64,000 bases of DNA from Cupriavidus necator (lineage in GTDB: Bacteria > Pseudomonadota > Gammaproteobacteria > Burkholderiales > Burkholderiaceae): contig NZ_SROX01000009.1 in assembly GCF_013141915.1 (NCBI RefSeq), positions 124,001 through 188,000 of the forward strand, written 5' to 3'. The notes under the pieces are model-generated. The model saw only the letters and a program-made list of their open reading frames with translations, made no database searches and had not been told where the DNA came from. Position numbers and translations under genes: made by a program. How positions within the stretch are numbered: position 1 is the first letter of the stretch; each line of letters opens with the position of its first letter. Positions 44,561-53,275 of the stretch are shown here, one piece after another.

Positions 44561-46318
44561 ATGAGCCACGACAACAAGCCTACCGACAGCACCCCCGCCG
44601 CTTCCAACTTCCTGCGCAGCATCATTGACCAGGATCTCGCCGCCGGCACCTACGCCGGCCGCCAGGACAAGGCCGGCGAGCCGCTGCCAACCGTCATCAC
44701 CCGCTTCCCGCCGGAGCCCAACGGCTACCTGCATATCGGCCATGCCAAGAGCATCTGCCTGAACTTCGGGCTGGCGCGCGACTACGGCGGCCGCTGCCAC
44801 CTGCGCTTCGACGACACCAACCCGGTCAAGGAAGACACTGAATACGTCGATTCCATCATCGACGCGGTGCACTGGCTCGGCTTCTCCTGGGACAGCGCAG
44901 GCAAGGACGGCCAGAAGCAGCCGCACCTGTACTACGCCAGCGACTACTTCGACCAGCTCTACGCCTTTGCCGAAACCCTGATCGAGCGCGGCGCGGCCTA
45001 TGTCGACAGCCAGTCGGCCGAGCAGATCGCCGCCAGCCGCGGCAACTTCTCCGAGCCGGGCAAGCCGTCGCCGTACCGCGACCGTACTGTCGAGGAAAAC
45101 CTGCAGCTGTTCCGCGACATGCGCGCCGGCAAGTACGCCGACGGCGAGCACGTGCTGCGCGCGAAGATCGACATGGCCGCACCCAATATCGTCATGCGCG
45201 ACCCGGTGCTCTACCGCATCCGCCACGCGCACCATCACCGCACCGGCGACAAGTGGTGCATCTACCCGATGTACGACTTCACGCACTGCATCTCGGACGC
45301 GCTGGAGAACATCACCCACTCGCTGTGCACGCTGGAGTTCGAGAACAACCGCCCGCTGTACGACTGGGTGCTGGAGCACCTGCGCGACAGCGGCGTGTTC
45401 CGCGACCCGCTGCCGCACCAGTATGAGTTCGCGCGGCTGAACCTGACCTACGCCATCACCAGCAAGCGCAAGCTGAAGCAACTGGTCGACGAACAGCGTG
45501 TCGACGGCTGGGACGATCCGCGCATGCCCACGCTGGTGGGCGTGCGCCGCCGCGGCTATACGCCCGAATCGATCCAGCTGTTCTGCGACCGCGTCGGCGT
45601 GGCCAAGGCCGACAGCTGGATCGACATGAGCACGCTCGAAGGCTCGGTGCGCGACGACCTCGACGGCCGCGCCGCGCGGGGCGTGGCGGTGCTCGACCCG
45701 CTCAAGCTGATCCTCGACAACTACCCCGCAGGCCAGAGCGAGGAATGCTCGGCCCCGGTCCATCCGAAGAAGCCGGAACTGGGCAAGCGGGTGTTCCCGT
45801 TGTCGCGCGAGCTGTGGATCGAGCGCGAAGACTTCAACGAGACCCCGCCCAAGGGCTATTTCCGCCTGTTCCCGGGCAACAAGGTGCGGCTCAAGTACGG
45901 CTACGTAATCGAGTGCACCGGCGTGGACAAGGATGCCGACGGCAACGTAGTGGCCGTGCATGCCAGCTACCTGCCCGACACCAAGAGCGGCACGCCGGGC
46001 GCCGACAGCGTCAAGGTCAAGGGTGTGATCCACTGGGTCAGCGCGGCGCACGCGTATGAAGCCGAGGTCCGGCTGTACGACCGCCTGTTCAACGATCCCA
46101 ATCCGGATGCCGGCGGCAAGAACTTCCTCGATGCGCTCAACCCGCACTCCAAGCAGGTGATCACCGCCTACCTTGAGCCGGGCCTGCGCGAGGCGCAGCC
46201 GGAAGACCGCTTCCAGTTCGAGCGCCATGGCTACTTTGTCGCCGACCGCAGCGATTCGACGCCGGGCAAGCCGGTGTTCAACCGCACCGTCGGCCTGAAA
46301 GACAGCTGGGGCAAGTGA
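44561..46318 (+). CDS. glnS: Glutamine--tRNA ligase
   Basis: A class I synthetase of 585 residues. The HIGH motif is [20 protein letters not shown], and the KMSKS-equivalent is [13 protein letters not shown]. The discriminator residues and the two beta-barrels (from about residue 350 on) are in place, and the length is usual for proteobacterial GlnRS. Its presence implies direct charging of tRNA-Gln. The S4 gene starts in its stop codon. Confidence 0.95.
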   Translation: MSHDNKPTDSTPAASNFLRSIIDQDLAAGTYAGRQDKAGEPLPTVITRFPPEPNGYLHIGHAKSICLNFGLARDYGGRCHLRFDDTNPVKEDTEYVDSIIDAVHWLGFSWDSAGKDGQKQPHLYYASDYFDQLYAFAETLIERGAAYVDSQSAEQIAASRGNFSEPGKPSPYRDRTVEENLQLFRDMRAGKYADGEHVLRAKIDMAAPNIVMRDPVLYRIRHAHHHRTGDKWCIYPMYDFTHCISDALENITHSLCTLEFENNRPLYDWVLEHLRDSGVFRDPLPHQYEFARLNLTYAITSKRKLKQLVDEQRVDGWDDPRMPTLVGVRRRGYTPESIQLFCDRVGVAKADSWIDMSTLEGSVRDDLDGRAARGVAVLDPLKLILDNYPAGQSEECSAPVHPKKPELGKRVFPLSRELWIEREDFNETPPKGYFRLFPGNKVRLKYGYVIECTGVDKDADGNVVAVHASYLPDTKSGTPGADSVKVKGVIHWVSAAHAYEAEVRLYDRLFNDPNPDAGGKNFLDALNPHSKQVITAYLEPGLREAQPEDRFQFERHGYFVADRSDSTPGKPVFNRTVGLKDSWGK

Positions 46319-46560
46319 TGGCCAAACCTGGCAAGGCAGCCGTGCAGACCATCACCTTCCCACTCGAGGGCGAGTTCATCGCCCTCAACGACCTGCTCAA
46401 GCTGGCGGGCGTGTGCGACAGCGGTGGCGCCGGCAAGGCGCTGGTCGCGGCCGGCGAAGTGTCGGTGGACGGCGCGCCCGAATCGCGCAAGACTGCGAAG
46501 ATCCGCGCCGGGCAGGTGGTGGGCCTGGCGGGCATCGAGATCCGCGTGGTCGCGGCCTGA
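46318..46560 (+). CDS. S4-domain RNA-binding protein
   Basis: An 80-residue protein made of one S4-like RNA-binding domain: FIALNDLLKLAGVCDSGGAG, then KALVAAGEVSVDGAPESRKT and KIRAGQVVGL. This is the YbcJ-like/RNA-binding S4 type. The ATG overlaps the glnS stop by one base, so translation is probably coupled. A role linked to translation is suggested by the neighbour only. Confidence 0.87.
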   Translation: MAKPGKAAVQTITFPLEGEFIALNDLLKLAGVCDSGGAGKALVAAGEVSVDGAPESRKTAKIRAGQVVGLAGIEIRVVAA

Positions 46561-46623
46561 CCATGCGGTCCGGCCGGCGCCGCCCGTGTGGCGTGCGCCG
46601 GCACCGCTACCGAAAGGAAAACC

Positions 46624-47007
46624 ATGCCGATCGCTTTCTGGTGCATGCTGCTGGCCGGCATCCTGCCGGTGGCGACGGTCGCCATCGCCAAGGCCGGTGC
46701 GCCGGGTTTCGACAACCATGACCCGCGCGGCTGGCTGGAACGGCAGTCCGGCCGCGCGCGCCGCGCCGACATGGCGCACCGCAACCATTTCGAGGCTTTT
46801 CCCTTCTTTGCCGCCGCGGTCCTGAGCGCCACCTACCTGCAGGCGCCGCAGGCCCGCATCGACGAACTGGCGATGGCCTTTATCGCGGTACGCCTGCTCT
46901 ACACCCTGTGCTACATCACCGACCGCGCCACGCTGCGCACGCTGTGCTGGACCATCGGCTACCTGACGGTGGTGGGGATCTTCCTGCTGCCTGTGTTCGT
47001 CCCCTGA
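46624..47007 (+). CDS. MAPEG-family membrane protein
   Basis: A 127-residue protein with four helices. The pattern AHRNHFEAFPFFAAAVLSAT, with the conserved Arg/His-Asn-Glu before helix 2, is that of bacterial MAPEG proteins (eicosanoid/glutathione metabolism superfamily). The specific function in bacteria is not established. A good GAAAGGA site precedes the start. It is followed 5 bp later by the YceI-like gene. Confidence 0.85.
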   Translation: MPIAFWCMLLAGILPVATVAIAKAGAPGFDNHDPRGWLERQSGRARRADMAHRNHFEAFPFFAAAVLSATYLQAPQARIDELAMAFIAVRLLYTLCYITDRATLRTLCWTIGYLTVVGIFLLPVFVP

Positions 47008-47012
47008 GCGTC

Positions 47013-47600
47013 ATGGCCCTGCGCGTGCTCGCTCTGCTGGCGGCCGCCGGCACCGCCGGGGCCTACGCGGCACCGGTTGAATACACCCTGGATCCGGCCC
47101 ATACCACCGTCTATTTTTCCGCCAGCCATTTCGAGCGCAGTTCGGTGCGCGGGCGCTTCGGCAAGATCGACGGGCGCCTGCTCTATGACGCGGACAGCGG
47201 CGCCGGCGCGCTCGATGTGACCGTGGACCTGGGTTCCGTCGATACCGGCAACCGCACGCTGGACGGCGTGCTGCGCTCGGCCCAGTTCTTCGATATTGCC
47301 CAGTACCCGGTGGCGCGGCTGCGCGCCGACCGGTTCTCGATGGAATCCGGCCGCCTTGCCGCGGTGGAGGGCGAGCTGACGCTGCATGGCGCGACCCGGC
47401 CCGTGCGCCTGGTGGCCGAGCGCTTCAGCTGCGGCGAGGTCACGCTGTTCGGCGTGCGCCGTCAGGTGTGCGGTGGCGATTTCCGCGCTGAAGTGCCGCG
47501 CAGTGCCTTTGGCATGACCCGCTTCCTGCCCGAGGTCGGCGACACCGTGACGCTGCAAGTGGCGGTCGAGGCATCGCCCGCCGAGCGCGCTCCGCGCTAA
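47013..47600 (+). CDS. YceI-family periplasmic protein
   Basis: A 195-residue protein with a short signal peptide (MALRVLALLAAAGTAGAYA). The YceI lipocalin-like barrel follows: YTLDPAHTTVYFSASHFERS, with VDLGSVDTGNRTLDGVLRSA and FFDIAQYPVARL. Family members bind polyprenoid or other long lipids in the periplasm. A late AFGMTRFLPEVGDTV is also typical. Two Cys (FSCGEVTLFGVRRQVCGG) may form a disulfide. Confidence 0.9.
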   Translation: MALRVLALLAAAGTAGAYAAPVEYTLDPAHTTVYFSASHFERSSVRGRFGKIDGRLLYDADSGAGALDVTVDLGSVDTGNRTLDGVLRSAQFFDIAQYPVARLRADRFSMESGRLAAVEGELTLHGATRPVRLVAERFSCGEVTLFGVRRQVCGGDFRAEVPRSAFGMTRFLPEVGDTVTLQVAVEASPAERAPR

Positions 47601-47712
47601 CCCCGCGCTTACCCTACTCGTCACCTGCGCCACAAATTTCTCTTGTAGAATCAGCGCTTTGCCAAATTCCTGCCACGCTCGTCCGCGTGTGCGGCGACGC
47701 GAGACAGAGACC

Positions 47713-48021
47713 ATGTTCGATATCCATACCGGCGACATCGTGGCGGCCGCGCTGGCGGCGGCCGGCGCCTGCCTGGCCTGCAGCATTCCGGGCGACTTTT
47801 TGCGCCGCTTCCCGCTGTGGGCCGTGCGTAGCTACGGGCGCGGCGCGCTGCTGATGCCGTTCCTGGCGATGATGGTCGCCACCTGGCTGTTCCGTCTCGG
47901 CCTGGCGGGCCAGCTCGATACCGCGCCCGGCCAGGCGCTGCTGGTGGCCGCGGCCTTCCTCGGCACCCTGCTGGTCTCGGCGCTGCTGCGCTTCTACCTG
48001 AAGGAATACCGCAAGCGCTGA
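47713..48021 (+). CDS. Small hypothetical membrane protein
   Basis: A 102-residue protein with three hydrophobic segments (IVAAALAAAGACLACSI, LLMPFLAMMVATWLFRLGL, ALLVAAAFLGTLLVSALL) and a basic tail (YLKEYRKR). I recognise no family. The start has GAGACAGAGACC upstream. A TAGAAT at 47646-47651 could be the -10 of its promoter, though the -35 is poor. Confidence 0.65.
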   Translation: MFDIHTGDIVAAALAAAGACLACSIPGDFLRRFPLWAVRSYGRGALLMPFLAMMVATWLFRLGLAGQLDTAPGQALLVAAAFLGTLLVSALLRFYLKEYRKR

Positions 48022-48044
48022 GCCGCCAGGCTTAAGCATGGCGT

Positions 48045-48091
48045 GCTTTGAATCGCCCGCTTTGAATCGCCCGCTTTGAATCGCGTATGAT
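48045..48091 (+). promoter_or_regulatory. Tandem 14-bp repeat with embedded promoter of yaeQ
   Basis: Three head-to-tail copies of GCTTTGAATCGCCC (the third is 12 of 14 bases) at 48045-48084, followed by TATGAT at 48086-48091. The TTGAAT of the middle copy (48062-48067) lies 18 bp from TATGAT and makes a plausible -35/-10 pair. Change in copy number would therefore move or multiply -35-like boxes. The yaeQ start is 58 bp downstream. Confidence 0.6.
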
Positions 48092-48148
48092 GCGGCCTTT
48101 TGCGTCGTACGCACCCCAGCCCGGGGCGCCTGCCGCTCACTTCACCTC

Positions 48149-48697
48149 ATGGCGCTCAAATCCACCATCTTCAAGGCCGAACTGTCCGTCTCGGACATGG
48201 ACCGCCCCTACTACGGCAGCCACAGCCTGACCATTGCCCAGCACCCGTCCGAGAACGATGCGCGCATGATGGTGCGCCTGCTGGCCTTTGCCTGCGAAGC
48301 CACTGAAACCCTGGCCTTCACCCGCGGCCTGGACGAGCCCGACGAGCCCGACCTGTGGGACAAGCGCCTGACCGGCGACATCGCCCATTGGGTCGAGCTG
48401 GGCCAGCCCGACGAAGCCCGCCTGAAACGCGCCGCGTCCCGTGCCGAGCGCGTGACCGTCTACACCTACAACGCCGCCAGCGCGCGCGAATGGTGGAAGG
48501 GCATGGCGGGCAAGGCCGGCAAGCTGCGCAACGTCACCGTCTACAATGTCCCGGCAGAGGCTGTCGACGCGCTGGCCGGGCTGGCGCAGCGCGCCATGCG
48601 CCTGTCGGTGACCATCCAGGACGGCGATATCTGGGTGGCCGACGACGACCATAACGTGCAACTGACGCTGGATGTGCTCCAGCGCGCCCAAGCCTGA
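48149..48697 (+). CDS. yaeQ: YaeQ-family protein
   Basis: A 182-residue protein starting [20 protein letters not shown], a recognisable YaeQ N-terminus, with [20 protein letters not shown] and ARMMVRLL as the conserved core. The length equals the family norm. YaeQ has a PD-(D/E)XK nuclease-like fold and an unclear role, possibly linked to transcription antitermination. The gene stands alone between the tandem repeat and an FKBP gene. Confidence 0.92.
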   Translation: MALKSTIFKAELSVSDMDRPYYGSHSLTIAQHPSENDARMMVRLLAFACEATETLAFTRGLDEPDEPDLWDKRLTGDIAHWVELGQPDEARLKRAASRAERVTVYTYNAASAREWWKGMAGKAGKLRNVTVYNVPAEAVDALAGLAQRAMRLSVTIQDGDIWVADDDHNVQLTLDVLQRAQA

Positions 48698-48756
48698 ACG
48701 CAGCCGCGCTGCGTTCACTTCTCTCCACGTCTGTTCCCATCGGAAGGAAATACGCC

Positions 48757-49104
48757 ATGCAAACCACGCCCTCTGGCCTGCAATACGAAGACACCACCGT
48801 CGGCGCCGGCGCCGAAGCCACCGCCGGCAAGCACGTCACCGTGCACTACACCGGCTGGCTGTACGAGAACGGCCAGGCTGGCCGCAAGTTCGATTCGAGC
48901 AAGGACCGCAACGACCCGTTCGTGTTCCCGCTGGGGGCCGGCCACGTGATTCGCGGCTGGGACGAGGGCGTGCAGGGCATGAAGGTGGGCGGCGTGCGCC
49001 GCCTGGTGATCCCGGCCGACCTGGGCTACGGCGCGCGCGGCGCAGGCGGCGTGATTCCGCCGAACGCCACGCTGCTGTTTGAAGTGGAACTGCTGGCGGT
49101 CTAA
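48757..49104 (+). CDS. FKBP-type peptidyl-prolyl cis-trans isomerase
   Basis: A single-domain, cytoplasmic FKBP of 115 residues with no signal peptide. It shows [20 protein letters not shown], then [20 protein letters not shown] and [20 protein letters not shown], covering the canonical ligand-pocket Tyr, Phe, Trp and Ile residues. It catalyses proline isomerisation in protein folding. An AAGGAAA site precedes the start. Confidence 0.94.
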   Translation: MQTTPSGLQYEDTTVGAGAEATAGKHVTVHYTGWLYENGQAGRKFDSSKDRNDPFVFPLGAGHVIRGWDEGVQGMKVGGVRRLVIPADLGYGARGAGGVIPPNATLLFEVELLAV

Positions 49105-49185
49105 GACGGCGCGACGCTGCTCCCGTACACGCGGGGGCAGCGTCCGGCTGAAGTCTTCAGTGCCGGCGCCCTGCCCCGGGGCGCC

Positions 49186-49506
49186 TCAGAAGCCGATGGC
49201 GGCGTTGCCGACATCGACGCGGACCTTGTCGCGGTCCAGCAGCCGCGCCGCATGGCGCGCATAATCCTGCGCCCAGGCAGCATCGCCGGAAAAGCGCGCT
49301 TCTCCCGAAAACTTGGCGACATTCAGGATCTTGTCGATCACCAGCACCTTGCCCACCGGGCTCGATGCCTGACAGTCCAGCTCGGTGTATTCCCGGTCGA
49401 ACCAGCGCCAGGCGGCATCCTCGGTGACCGCGGCCAGCTCGTCCGTGCCGATCGTGAAGTCAAACGCCTTGCCGCTGCCGAACACCACCGTAAGCGTACG
49501 TGCCAT
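49186..49506 (-). CDS. Hypothetical protein
   Basis: A 106-residue soluble protein opening MARTLTVVFGSGKAFDFTIG, with one tryptophan-rich turn (DAAWRWFDREYTELDC) and a charged C-terminal half (DYARHAARLLDRDKVRVDVG). I recognise no family. The ATG at 49506 has GGGGGAA-like purines upstream; the same frame is open far upstream but without sense. Its convergent neighbour is the FKBP gene and its divergent neighbour is chaC. GC3-rich codon use like its neighbours supports it as a real gene. Confidence 0.6.
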   Translation of the reverse strand: MARTLTVVFGSGKAFDFTIGTDELAAVTEDAAWRWFDREYTELDCQASSPVGKVLVIDKILNVAKFSGEARFSGDAAWAQDYARHAARLLDRDKVRVDVGNAAIGF

Positions 49507-49761
49507 CGCGGGTTCCCCCTGGTTGGATTGAGATCCCATTGTAAGGACTCGGCGCCGCCAGCGGCGCGCATTTCGCGCCGGCCTGACCGCCGACAAAGGG
49601 CGGCGCAGCCCGGCCATGGCGCGTGGCAGCGGCGGCACACGGCCCTGACCGTTGTCAGGCACCCACACCCGGCCCGCTGACTCGGACATTTCCGAGCCAA
49701 ACTGCCACTTGTGGCATTTCCCCTGCCCGCCCGGGACGCTGCTTTGATTTATGCTTGCAGC

Positions 49762-50490
49762 ATGGCCATCACGCGACAGGACCTCGAATCCGACCGGCTG
49801 CGCACCTCGCTGTGCAGCACCCCGGTCGCGTCCTCGCTGTTGCCCGAGGCGGCGCTGGAACAGTCGCTGGCCGATACGCTGGCGCGTCGCCCCAACGATC
49901 CCGCGCTGGGCGGCGATGTCTGGGTTTTCGGCTACGGCTCGCTGATCTGGAACCCGATGGTGGTGCATACCGAGCGCCAGCGCGCCACGGTGCACGGCTA
50001 TCACCGCGGCTTCTATCTCTATTCCCGCATCAACCGCGGCACTTGGGACAATCCCGGCCTGGTGCTGGGCCTGGACCGCGGCGGCTGCTGCCATGGCATG
50101 GTGTTCCGCGTGCCCTGCCACGTGGTCGAGCAGGAGTTTCGCGTGCTGTGGCGCCGCGAGATGCTGACCGGCGCTTACCATCCGCGCTGGCTGCGCCTGC
50201 GCGTCGGCGCGGCCGGCGCGCCCGAGCAGCGCGCGCTGGCCTTCGTCATGAACCGTTCCCACGAGGCCTACGCCGGCCGGCTGCCAGACGCCAGCGTGGT
50301 GGAACGGCTGCGCCATGCCGCCGGGCTTTACGGCCCGGCGCGCGAATACCTCCAGCAAACCCTGCTGGGGCTGGCCACCAACGGCGTCGACGATCCCTAC
50401 CTCGGGCGGTTGTGGCGCCAGTTGCAGGCCGATGATGCCGCCGACGCCGAACGCGCCGCGCGGCTGGCCAGCCTTCACGAAACTGTCTGA
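49762..50490 (+). CDS. ChaC-type gamma-glutamylcyclotransferase
   Basis: A 242-residue member of the ChaC branch, which breaks glutathione into 5-oxoproline and Cys-Gly. The glycine-rich substrate loop is VWVFGYGSLIWNP and the catalytic Glu is in MNRSHEAYAG. A later GLYGPAREYLQQTLLGLATN is typical of ChaC proteins. I chose the ATG at 49762 (MAITRQDLES). It could be co-transcribed with the ankyrin gene 17 bp downstream. Confidence 0.88.
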   Translation: MAITRQDLESDRLRTSLCSTPVASSLLPEAALEQSLADTLARRPNDPALGGDVWVFGYGSLIWNPMVVHTERQRATVHGYHRGFYLYSRINRGTWDNPGLVLGLDRGGCCHGMVFRVPCHVVEQEFRVLWRREMLTGAYHPRWLRLRVGAAGAPEQRALAFVMNRSHEAYAGRLPDASVVERLRHAAGLYGPAREYLQQTLLGLATNGVDDPYLGRLWRQLQADDAADAERAARLASLHETV

Positions 50491-50507
50491 GCCCAGGAGC
50501 TGCCGCC

Positions 50508-51308
50508 ATGACGCGCCCCGCCGCCCGCACCCGCAGACAAGCACTCAATGAGTTGCTGGGCCTGGTGGGCTTGCTGATGGGCGGTGGCCTGCTGGCAGCG
50601 CAAGGCAGCCAGACGCTGGCGGCACGGCCCGCCGGCGGTGCCGCCAGCCAGCCCGCCACGCGCCCCGCGCACGGCACGGCCAACCACGCCTCGACCCGCC
50701 GCGATGCCATCGGCACCCTCGACCGCAACCTGATCACGGCCGCCAGCGCCGGCGACCAGGAACTGGTGGTGCGCCTGCTGGCTGCCGGCGCCTCGGCGCG
50801 CGCGGCCGATGAACGTGGCCGCAGCGCGCTGCTGGCGGCGGTGCAGAACCGCCGCACCGAGGTCGCGCGCACGCTGCTGCTGGCCGGCGCCGACGTCAAC
50901 CTGAAGGATGCCGATGCCAACAGCCCATTCCTGCTGGCCGCCGCCACCGGCCAGGCCGACGTGGTGCGGCTGGCGCTGGCGCATGGCGCCGACCTCGCCA
51001 GCACCGACCGCTACGACGGCACCGCGCTGATCGTCGCCAGCCAGCACGGCCATGTCGAAGTGGTGAAGCTGTTGCTGAAGGCCGGCATCGCCGTCGACCA
51101 CGTCAACGACCTGGGCTGGACCGCCCTGCTCGAGGCGGTGATCCTCGGCGACGGCAGCGCACGCTACGAGGATACCGTACAGCTGCTGCTGGATGCGGGC
51201 GCGGACGCCAACCTGGCCGACCGCGAAGGCGTGACGCCCACGCGCCATGCGCGCGAGCGCGGCTACAAGACCATGGTGAAGATGCTGATGCGGGTGCGCG
51301 GGCACTGA
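50508..51308 (+). CDS. Exported ankyrin-repeat protein
   Basis: A 266-residue protein. The N-terminus looks exported: RTRRQALNELLGLVGLLMGG with an Arg pair before a hydrophobic stretch, close to but not matching the Tat consensus. From about residue 70 there are roughly five ankyrin repeats, e.g. AASAGDQELVVRLLAAGASA and AADERGRSALLAAVQN. They are protein-binding modules; in bacteria one-gene ankyrin proteins often sit beside catalase, but here the neighbour is ChaC. The partner is unknown. Confidence 0.85.
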   Translation: MTRPAARTRRQALNELLGLVGLLMGGGLLAAQGSQTLAARPAGGAASQPATRPAHGTANHASTRRDAIGTLDRNLITAASAGDQELVVRLLAAGASARAADERGRSALLAAVQNRRTEVARTLLLAGADVNLKDADANSPFLLAAATGQADVVRLALAHGADLASTDRYDGTALIVASQHGHVEVVKLLLKAGIAVDHVNDLGWTALLEAVILGDGSARYEDTVQLLLDAGADANLADREGVTPTRHARERGYKTMVKMLMRVRGH

Positions 51309-51320
51309 GCGACCCGCCTG

Positions 51321-51376
51321 CCGAGGGGGGCCCCTTCGCGTTTCGCGGGAGGGGTTGGGCGAAACCGTTGGCTTCG
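51321..51376. repeat. Degenerate fragment of the composite repeat, inverted
   Basis: GGGCGAAACCGTTGGCTTCG (51357-51376) is the reverse complement of a piece of copy B (41973-41993) with small differences. It is preceded by a CGCGTTTCGCG palindrome and G/C-runs like the hairpin part. It lies in the 77-bp gap between the convergent ankyrin and acyl-CoA ligase genes. Confidence 0.5.
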
Positions 51377-51385
51377 TCTTCTGCC

Positions 51386-53080
51386 TTAGACTGCCGCGCG
51401 CGCGTTCTCGCTTTCCTGCAGTTGGCGCCACATCACCTTGCCGGTGCCCGACTTGGGTAGCGCGTCGACGAACTCGACCACGCGCGGATACTTGTAGGCG
51501 GCCATGTTGTCCTTGGCCCATTCGATGATCTGCTCGGGCGTGGTCTTGCCTTTGGCATGGGCGCGCAGCACCACCACCGCCTTGACGGTTTCGCCGCGGT
51601 ACGGGTCGCGCGTACCGATGATGCAGGCCTCCTGCACATCCGGGTGCTTGTACAGCAGGTTCTCCACCTCGGCCGGCCAGACCTTGAAGCCCGACGCATT
51701 GATCATGCGCTTGAGGCGGTCGGTGATGAAGTAATAGCCCTCCTCGTCCATGCGGCCGAGGTCGCCGGTGCGGAAAAAGGTCTTGCCCTCGAACTCGATG
51801 AAGGCGTCGCGGGTGGCATCCTCCTTGCCCCAGTATCCCTTGAATACCTGCGGACCGCTGACGATGATCTCGCCGATCTCGTTGGGCGGCAGCTCCTTGA
51901 GCGTGACCGGGTCGACCACGCGCGCGTCGGTGTTGAAGGTCGGCACGCCCAGGCACTGCAGCTTGGGCCGGTCCGACGGGTTGCTGTGGGTCGGCGCCAT
52001 GGTCTCGGACAGGCCGTAGCCTTCCAGGTAGTTCAGCCCGAACTGCTCGCGCAGGCGCTCGGCCACCGCCTGCGGCATGGCCGCGCCGCCGCCGCCGATA
52101 TAGCGCAGGCTCGACAGGTCAAATTCGGCCAGGTTGGGGCTGGCCAGGAAGTCGATCACCATGGTCGGGATATTGGTCCAGTGCGTGACCTGGTAGCGCG
52201 AGATCAGGCGCCCCGCCACTTCGCGGTCCCAGCGCGGCAGCATCACCACGGTGGCGCCGCTGTAGATCGGGCCGTTCATGCCGTATTGCATGCCGGTGAC
52301 GTGGAACAGCGGCAGCACCGACAGCACCACCGATTCCGCGCCCGAACCCGACCAGGTCGCGCCGCCAACAATGTTGTGCATCACCGAGCGGTGGGTATGG
52401 ATGCAGCCCTTGGGGAAGCCAGTGGTGCCCGAGGTGTAGGGCATCACCGCCATGTCGTCGGGGCCGGCGGTATGCGGGCCGGGCTGCAGGCCAGCGCCCA
52501 GCGCGTCGGCCCATGCGGTGGCGCCGGCCGGCAACGGATGCGGCGTGGTCAGCCACGCCGGCGGTGCGTCTTCGGGATGTTCGTGGGCCGGCGGCAACGC
52601 GTCGGCATATTGCGTCACCAGCAGGTGCTGCAGGCGCTCCGCCGGCGCCAGCTCGGCCTGAGCCTGCTCGACCCCGGCGGCGAGGTCGGCGGTGAAGATC
52701 GCCACGCGCGCCTGGGCATCGGTGACGTAGTGCTTGAATTCCTCGGCGCGGTTCATCGGGTTGACCGGCACCACCACCGCGTCGGCGCGCAGGATGGCGT
52801 AGTAGCTGACGATGAACTGTGGGCAATTCTGCATGTACAGCAGCACCCGGTCGCCCTTCTTAACGCCCGCCTTTTGCTGCAGCCAGCCTGCCAGCGCGGT
52901 GGCCTGTTCGTGCAGCGCACGGAAGCTGGTGGCGTTGCCGAAATAGCGGATCGCGGCCTTGTCGGCATAGCGCAGCGCCGACACCTCCAGGTTGGCCCAC
53001 AGCGACGTTTCCGGCAGCACGATGGCGGTCGGCAGGCGCTTTGGCCAGAACTGGAAATGCGGGCGGGCGGGGGTCGGCAT
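51386..53080 (-). CDS. Long-chain fatty acid--CoA ligase (FadD-like)
   Basis: A 564-residue ANL enzyme that makes acyl-CoA from a fatty acid with ATP. The P-loop is MPYTSGTTGFPKGCIHTH; the A5-type region is GYGLSETMAPTHSNP; the adenine-binding and hinge segment is FFRTGDLGRMDEEGYYFITD; and the FACS-like RLKRMINASGFKVWPAEVEN follows. The C-terminal Lys is in PKSGTGKVMWRQL. Chain length cannot be fixed. Its upstream region has a perfect GAACGATCGTTC palindrome, so a TetR-type repressor probably controls it. Confidence 0.88.
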   Translation of the reverse strand: MPTPARPHFQFWPKRLPTAIVLPETSLWANLEVSALRYADKAAIRYFGNATSFRALHEQATALAGWLQQKAGVKKGDRVLLYMQNCPQFIVSYYAILRADAVVVPVNPMNRAEEFKHYVTDAQARVAIFTADLAAGVEQAQAELAPAERLQHLLVTQYADALPPAHEHPEDAPPAWLTTPHPLPAGATAWADALGAGLQPGPHTAGPDDMAVMPYTSGTTGFPKGCIHTHRSVMHNIVGGATWSGSGAESVVLSVLPLFHVTGMQYGMNGPIYSGATVVMLPRWDREVAGRLISRYQVTHWTNIPTMVIDFLASPNLAEFDLSSLRYIGGGGAAMPQAVAERLREQFGLNYLEGYGLSETMAPTHSNPSDRPKLQCLGVPTFNTDARVVDPVTLKELPPNEIGEIIVSGPQVFKGYWGKEDATRDAFIEFEGKTFFRTGDLGRMDEEGYYFITDRLKRMINASGFKVWPAEVENLLYKHPDVQEACIIGTRDPYRGETVKAVVVLRAHAKGKTTPEQIIEWAKDNMAAYKYPRVVEFVDALPKSGTGKVMWRQLQESENARAAV

Positions 53081-53140
53081 GGATGGTCTCCTGTGCGGTC
53101 TCGCGGACCGGGTGTTTCGGTATGGTCAAGGACTATATCC

Positions 53141-53152
53141 GAACGATCGTTC
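53141..53152. promoter_or_regulatory. TetR-type operator upstream of the acyl-CoA ligase gene
   Basis: GAACGATCGTTC is a perfect 12-bp palindrome in an AT-flanked stretch (ATATCC ... TATTTTC), 61 bp before the ligase start and 124 bp before the thioredoxin gene. This is the core typical of TetR/FadR-like repressors of fatty-acid genes in proteobacteria. No regulator gene is adjacent. Confidence 0.6.
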
Positions 53153-53275
53153 TATTTTCAACCGGGGACTTCCCGAACCGCCGCGGTCGGCCCATGGCAA
53201 CGGGCGTTGCATTCGGCGCCTTCGCCCTCACAATAGGGGTATTGATCCCCACCTTTCTCCCGTCCAGGATTCCCC

